The notes under the pieces are model-generated. The model made no database searches. It saw only the letters and a program-made list of their open reading frames with translations, and was not told the DNA's origin. Of a stretch of 64,000 nucleotides of DNA, positions 59,401 to 64,000 are shown in pieces (position 1 is the first letter of the stretch; every line of letters starts with the position of its first letter). The stretch is taken from contig VXAZ01005475.1 in assembly GCA_013399875.1 (NCBI GenBank), positions 1,754,912 to 1,818,911 on the forward strand. The letters run 5' to 3'. The translations under genes and the position numbers were made by a program. This stretch comes from Gymnorhina tibicen. Taxonomy: Eukaryota > Chordata > Aves > Passeriformes > Artamidae.

Positions 59401-62400
59401 GCTGCCTAATCCTGTACCCACAGAACGTATGCACCGTGGGCAGCAGTACGGCAGGTTATCCTGCCTGTGCTTCTGCCCTGTCCTAGATGGCCTGCCTCCA
59501 GCTTCCAGCTTGCCTCCTGGCTCTGCTAAAACTGACATTTAGTACCTGCTTTTGTGATCATAGCTTTTTTTTTTTTTTTACTATGGGCGGTTGCCTGCTG
59601 TGAACAGGATGGGAGACTATCTTCTCTCCATTTTGTTTTTTATTCTGTGCTAATGAAGGACATGGTGTTAAATGGTTTATCTAGCACAACAACAGGTTTT
59701 ATATAAAGGAAAGAGACCGCACAAAACAAGCTGAAGAAATGTGAATCTCATGGTCATTGTCATTAATTCTTTCATCATTTCAAGTGGAGATAGAAAATTG
59801 TGTTCTTGTTAAGTGCAAATGGCTGCTAAGATGCTTCTTAGCCTCATTATAGGAGCCGGACCAGAAAGTAGTTTGCTTGTAAAACATCAGCATTGTTTTG
59901 ATTGTTTTATTTTTGAAAATGTTATGCAGAGAAATGTCACTATAAGTACTTAATGAAAACAATTTCAGGTCTTAAATTATAATATGAGTCTCTGCATATT
60001 GACTGTGTTATGCTACTAACATCTGTTGTAAACTGCCCAGATAAGCTATCTTTGTTACTAGTCCAATTTTTGTAAGGCAGTCATGGAAATGGGCTATGTT
60101 TATTTGTTTCAACTCATTTTATTAAGGGGTGAGAATAAAAAAGGGGTAAGGAAGGGGAGGCATGACATTGTTCCTTTGCTCTTACAAATTAGTAGCATAT
60201 TCAAGGTAAACAAGTATGTTCATAATACAGAGGTCCTACATGTTTAACCAGATTTTTAAAATTGCTTTAAACATGACCTTTTTTTTTTTTAACATTTGTG
60301 AATAACGGTTGCTTTTATGGCTCATCAGAAGGGAGCATGATATTGCTCTCAGTGATGTTTTCTTCATGTATTAGTTGAGAGATATTTAAAGCAGAATGTA
60401 ATTGTTCTAGTTGAAGGTATTGATGTTTAGTGTGGGTGTCCAGCACTGCAATGGAGTTCTAATAAACCTTGCTGATCTTAGAGCAAGAAGTTCCTCTAGA
60501 CTGTAAATACTAGACTACAGTTTGAACTTACTGAGAAGTTATGCATAGAAATATCTAGCTGAGAGAGTTAGGGATGGCTTTTTGTTAATATTTGTTTACA
60601 GTATAGTTGAGTATATGTTTTATTGCTTACAAATCTTACTTACCCATCCCTATCTCAAACTCTTACGGAGCACACAGCTTTTTGCTTGCTTCAGTTACAC
60701 TGAATGACTAGGTCATGAATTTTCACAATGATTCTTGTGCAAAAGACTGTGTTCTGCTTCCTATTATCTAGGAATGTTGTGTGCGTAAATGCTTAGTTGC
60801 TGAGTTAGACTGGTTTTCTTTCTGCTGTTGTTTTGGAGAAAGCTTATTCAAATGCTTCTGTAACCCCAAATATTTCACAGCTCTCCCTTTTATCTCTGTA
60901 CTCAAGGGTTCAATATTAGAGATCCACTTTCTATCAGAGGACATCTGGGCAAAATAGTCTTGAAGCCAACCAATACTGCTCCTAATCTAGCAGGATAAAC
61001 CCGTGTGTTCCCTTCCACTCCAGGGGACTGCCTTTACTGCCTGTGCAACTCCCCACTGCCTGCCGAGACCGGACTTGTCTTGTTGATGCAGAAGTATGGA
61101 GAATTAGGCAGTGGGCTGCCAGACTAGTAAAGGCAGGGAGGCTCAAATTAAACAGAGATGTTCTTGATTTATGGTGCTGAGAAATATAGAAAGGTCTCTT
61201 TGTCTGAATTGCAGTATCTGAGCTGGCTTGGTAGGCTGCATGGTAATACTTGTCTGTGATGACAGCAGGCATCTAACGTGCCGGGAGTTTAACGCTCTCA
61301 GGCAAGTGCTTTTCTCCTTGTATTGGTTTCTGGTAAGGATGAGCTGTCACCACTCGGTGTGTGTAGAGAACAGAGGTCTCCTGGGATAAGGCTGTTCATT
61401 ATGCTTCCTGAAGAACCATTACATTTCTATCACTGCAATGTGATCCACGCCTTGGGTAAAGACATTGTTTTCTGAGCCTGTTCTTCTGTCCTGACCTCTA
61501 CTCGTATGATGCTATTTATTTTTTTTTTTTAAATCTACAAACAGCAAGAATGTAGAAATAAGTAGTACATAAGTAGTAATAATTCAGTGTTTTCATGCAG
61601 AAAAATCATGCACTCTTACTGCATCACTTGGTATATATAAGCCTTTGTAAAATGAGACATCATTCATATCACGTTGCTTTGTATAAATTTGCTGGATTTG
61701 GGAAGCAATGCTCTATTTTTAAAAACAAATCAATACTGTACCAGTATTTTAACATGTTTGTTAGTATTATCCAGTAATAACTGTAACAATCTTTATTTTG
61801 GTAGAGGCTGTTTAGGCTGCTCCATCTAAATTGCTAAAAGAAAAAGTTGGGTTTAGTTATGGGAAAGTAACTGAGGTACAATATAAACATTGAGATTTTG
61901 TATCTATCTGAGATCTGTGTACATGCTATTTAATACCAGTCATTAAATTTTTGTGTAAATTTACATTGAGTGTGTAAAAAAAGTATGGAGTATTTTTCTA
62001 CATAAAAATAATATTTTGTGTATATTTGCCATATTTTTAAATGCATTAATATGTTCAGGATTACCCTTTTACTCTGAAATGTTATTGGCTGTCAAAAATT
62101 ATGGGACTGGGACATCTTTTTAGGGTGAACTTCTTTAATATTTGTACACAATTATATAATGCAACTAATTACAGGAAGTTCTTCAAATAGATATTATTTC
62201 TGTGATAGAGTACATAATACATTTTTCTGAACTGTTTCAGTCTTCTTTTTGCCAGTCTGAGCATGTGGTGAACAAAATAATTTAATTAAAGTTTTTAATT
62301 TCAGAAACCAGATTTTCTTAAAATGCATACTCAGCCCAGCTACTAAATCTCTCTTTTGGAGTTTTTTCATACCTGATTCCTCATTATATAAGGCTAATGG

Positions 62401-63625
62401 TAAATTTGGATTATTATACAGATGAGATGCAAATATTATCCAGCGAAACACTGTTCGCGGTCCGTGTGTGTTTGATCACACGAAGCAATTGTGCTTATTT
62501 TGTCAATGTGGATGATCTCTGACCTTTGCATTTCTTTATCTTCAATGATACATATTCTGTGTGTTGATTACCAGTAGTGTCTGGGAGACTGACAATATTT
62601 AGATGTAAATACAGCAGTGCAAGCAGTGCACATTTGTGGTCTAATTCAGCAGTGTGTTTGTGACATGAATCACATTTTAATAATTGGGAGGGCAAATTAC
62701 AAGACAGCTGTCTCAACAGAGAAAATAAGAATTGTTTGCATTGATAATTAGCATTTCTTTTTTCTTTAATTATTGCACGTTTCAAACAGAGTTAATTTTT
62801 TGGCACTTTTGAGGGGCTGGAACGTGTTTGTTTAAAAAGAGGAATAGAACATCTGGTAGCTCACCTTGGCTGAGTTGTAGATCAGTGTCATCATCAGTTT
62901 TAATTATTAATTATTCTTATCTCAACATAACAGTTTTACATTGATTTTCCACCCCATTCCATCAGGGAGGGAGGGAGAAAGGGTTTGAGCATACAGCTGT
63001 ATCGTGCTTAATTTTCAGCTGGTCTTAAAATCACAACATAGGTCCTGTAGTTAACTTGGATGAAGGAGGATTAACAACAAGCAGAAATTCACTGTTACAG
63101 TTTAGCTTTCAGGATCTCAGGAAAGTTTGCACTACTATAAGATATTAAAAATTGCTTAGATATGAGAAAAAATTAAAAGTCCTACAGACTGTAATTCATG
63201 CAGTAAATAGTAGAAAATATTACAAATGGTATTATAAAACATGTTGCAAACTGAGCCTTTGATTTAAATTTCTTTAATCTCACTGTGTGACAAAGAATCA
63301 CAGAACCTCTATAAACGCAGGATATGGGTGAGGAGGGAACTTGTAGCTAGGTCAGGGATCCATGTTACTCGGGTCTAAGGAGTGGTATTTACACAGGTAG
63401 TAGTCATAAGATTGTCCCACTTATTGTTGTTTTTTCAGGGCAAGTAGCTTGTATGATGCGATGAGGAGATTGTCAGTGTTATATTACAGAAATAGGCCAA
63501 GCTACATCTACTAAGAAAACACTGTGACAAAAAATTGTTCTGCATATTAAGAAGCAAAAATACTCTAAAGCTGTTTCAAAGGTTTAAAAGAAAATCGTGA
63601 AAGGCCTACTTTTCACCTTCACAAG
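56452..63625. other. 7-kb AT-rich stretch without genes, with candidate conserved segments
   Basis: I found no gene or transposable element that I can name. There are T runs at 58077-58091, 59565-59579, 60279-60290 and 61519-61530, and an A/C-rich tract at 56912-56952. Segments at about 57760-58020, 58310-58420 and 62370-62790 have a balanced composition with clustered homeodomain-type (TAATTA, TAATCC) and octamer-type (ATGCAAAT) words, as often seen in conserved non-coding elements. A weak antisense CR1-like start (GAATCACAGAACC) occurs near 63296. The longest frames (96 codons, 60982-61272 and 62495-62785, minus) have no domain. Confidence 0.45.
61029..61134. repeat. imperfect inverted repeat, two matched 10-bp blocks
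   Basis: TGCCTTTACT (61029-61038) and CCCACTGCCT (61052-61061) are mirrored, in correct nested order, by AGGCAGTGGG (61106-61115) and AGTAAAGGCA (61125-61134). The two blocks are spaced by 13 bases on one side and 9 on the other, around a 44-base loop. A transcript could fold into a hairpin of about 106 nt with an internal loop. It could be a decayed palindromic insertion or a structured RNA, or chance combined with repeated CTGCC words. Confidence 0.6.
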
Positions 63626-64000
63626 TGTCCTACTTCTAGCCAGGACAGAGTTAATTTTTTGCAGTAGTTAAGGAGGTATGACTAGGAGGTTTGTCTGTAT
63701 TATCTCACATACATTGCCTGGGTTTTGGAAAAGGGACTCTTGCTTCTGAGAAGGACGTTCCTTCCAGTAGGAGAAAATGTGGTGGGAAAGAGCTGATTGG
63801 TATTTGATTATTGTTGCAGGATTTCTGTGTAAATCCTTTTGCTGTCATACCTTTTCCTATTAGTACTGTTGCTGTTACTGTTCATTTTCCTATCTCATTG
63901 CTCTGCCTAGTAAATGGTTCTTATCTCAACCCATGATCTATGCCTTTTGTCCTCGCAATTGCAGGGGGAGACGGAAGCAAGTGCGGAGTGGTCTTAGCAG
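63626..64000 (+). mobile_element. ERVL-like LTR, left part, cut by the window edge
   Basis: From TGTCCTACTTCTAGCCAGGA through CAGAGTTAATTTTTTGCAGT to TAAATGGTTCTTATCTCAAC and GTGCGGAGTGGTCTTAGCAG, this follows a very common bird LTR (TAGCCAGGACAGAGTTAATTTTCTT..., AATAAACCGTTCTTATCTCAACCC...). The TG start is at 63626. The expected AATAAA appears as AGTAAA at about 63910-63915. The usual 3' end (GGTTAAACCACGACA) would lie just outside the window. Whether this is a solo LTR or the left LTR of a provirus cannot be told here. It differs from the LTR family at 52000. Confidence 0.75.

Noticed and set aside
63290..63360. GAATCACAGAACC... resembling the antisense start of a CR1
   Set aside because: The match fades after about 15 bases and later landmarks are absent or too weak to support a call.
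1..64000. Search for CRISPR arrays, operons, bacterial promoters, phage or plasmid genes
   Set aside because: Nothing of the kind is present; repeats and composition are those of a vertebrate (bird) nuclear genome.

Overview
The window looks like a gene-free stretch of a bird nuclear genome, most likely from a songbird. It is AT-rich and full of short, stop-interrupted reading frames. It carries several CR1 (chicken repeat 1) LINE fragments with the typical avian 3' tail (GATTCTGTGATTCTGTG or ATTCTATG repeats), plus avian-type endogenous retrovirus LTRs. I found no exon, intact gene, tRNA, rRNA, known microRNA, CRISPR array or bacterial feature that I can defend. The longest reading frames (201 and 172 codons) lie in a CR1 copy and an LTR; the 166-codon frame at 50747-51247 has no recognisable domain.

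Layout. 1-6 kb holds a truncated antisense CR1 (955-1565), with a decayed reverse-transcriptase C-terminal frame, and a much older antisense CR1-like relic (about 3410-4395). 6-25 kb is mostly unique AT-rich DNA with a (TTTGTA)n repeat (13.2 kb), a 300-bp pyrimidine tract (17.8 kb), two GC-richer patches (19.4 and 22.4 kb) and a CR1 3' end (about 24.7 kb). At 25.2-25.45 kb a perfect 101-bp direct duplication flanks (TA)n and a single N, which looks like an assembly seam. 29.5-33 kb holds a CR1 tail, an ancient CR1 tail and a minus-strand 5' LTR fragment. 34-38 kb has three notable inverted repeats. 41.2-42.2 kb is a GC-rich patch followed by the best-preserved CR1. 47.5 kb is a long T/G tract with a second N. 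52.0-53.37 kb is a complete 1,373-bp solo LTR (TG...CA) with a perfect 5-bp target duplication, a CpG-rich core and an AATAAA signal. A further CR1 lies at 56.1-56.45 kb. 56.5-63.6 kb is unique sequence with some stretches resembling conserved regulatory DNA. The window ends inside another ERVL-like LTR starting near 63626.

Interpretation. The long T runs fall mainly on the + strand (at least 13 of ten or more bases, against 3 A runs), which would fit a long intron of a + strand gene, though an intergenic desert is equally possible. No multigene system is visible. The most useful observations are the probable false duplication at 25.2 kb, the intact solo LTR with a possible promoter core, the inverted LTR pair, the 15-bp-arm hairpin at 36.4 kb, and several candidate conserved non-coding stretches that can only be confirmed by alignment.
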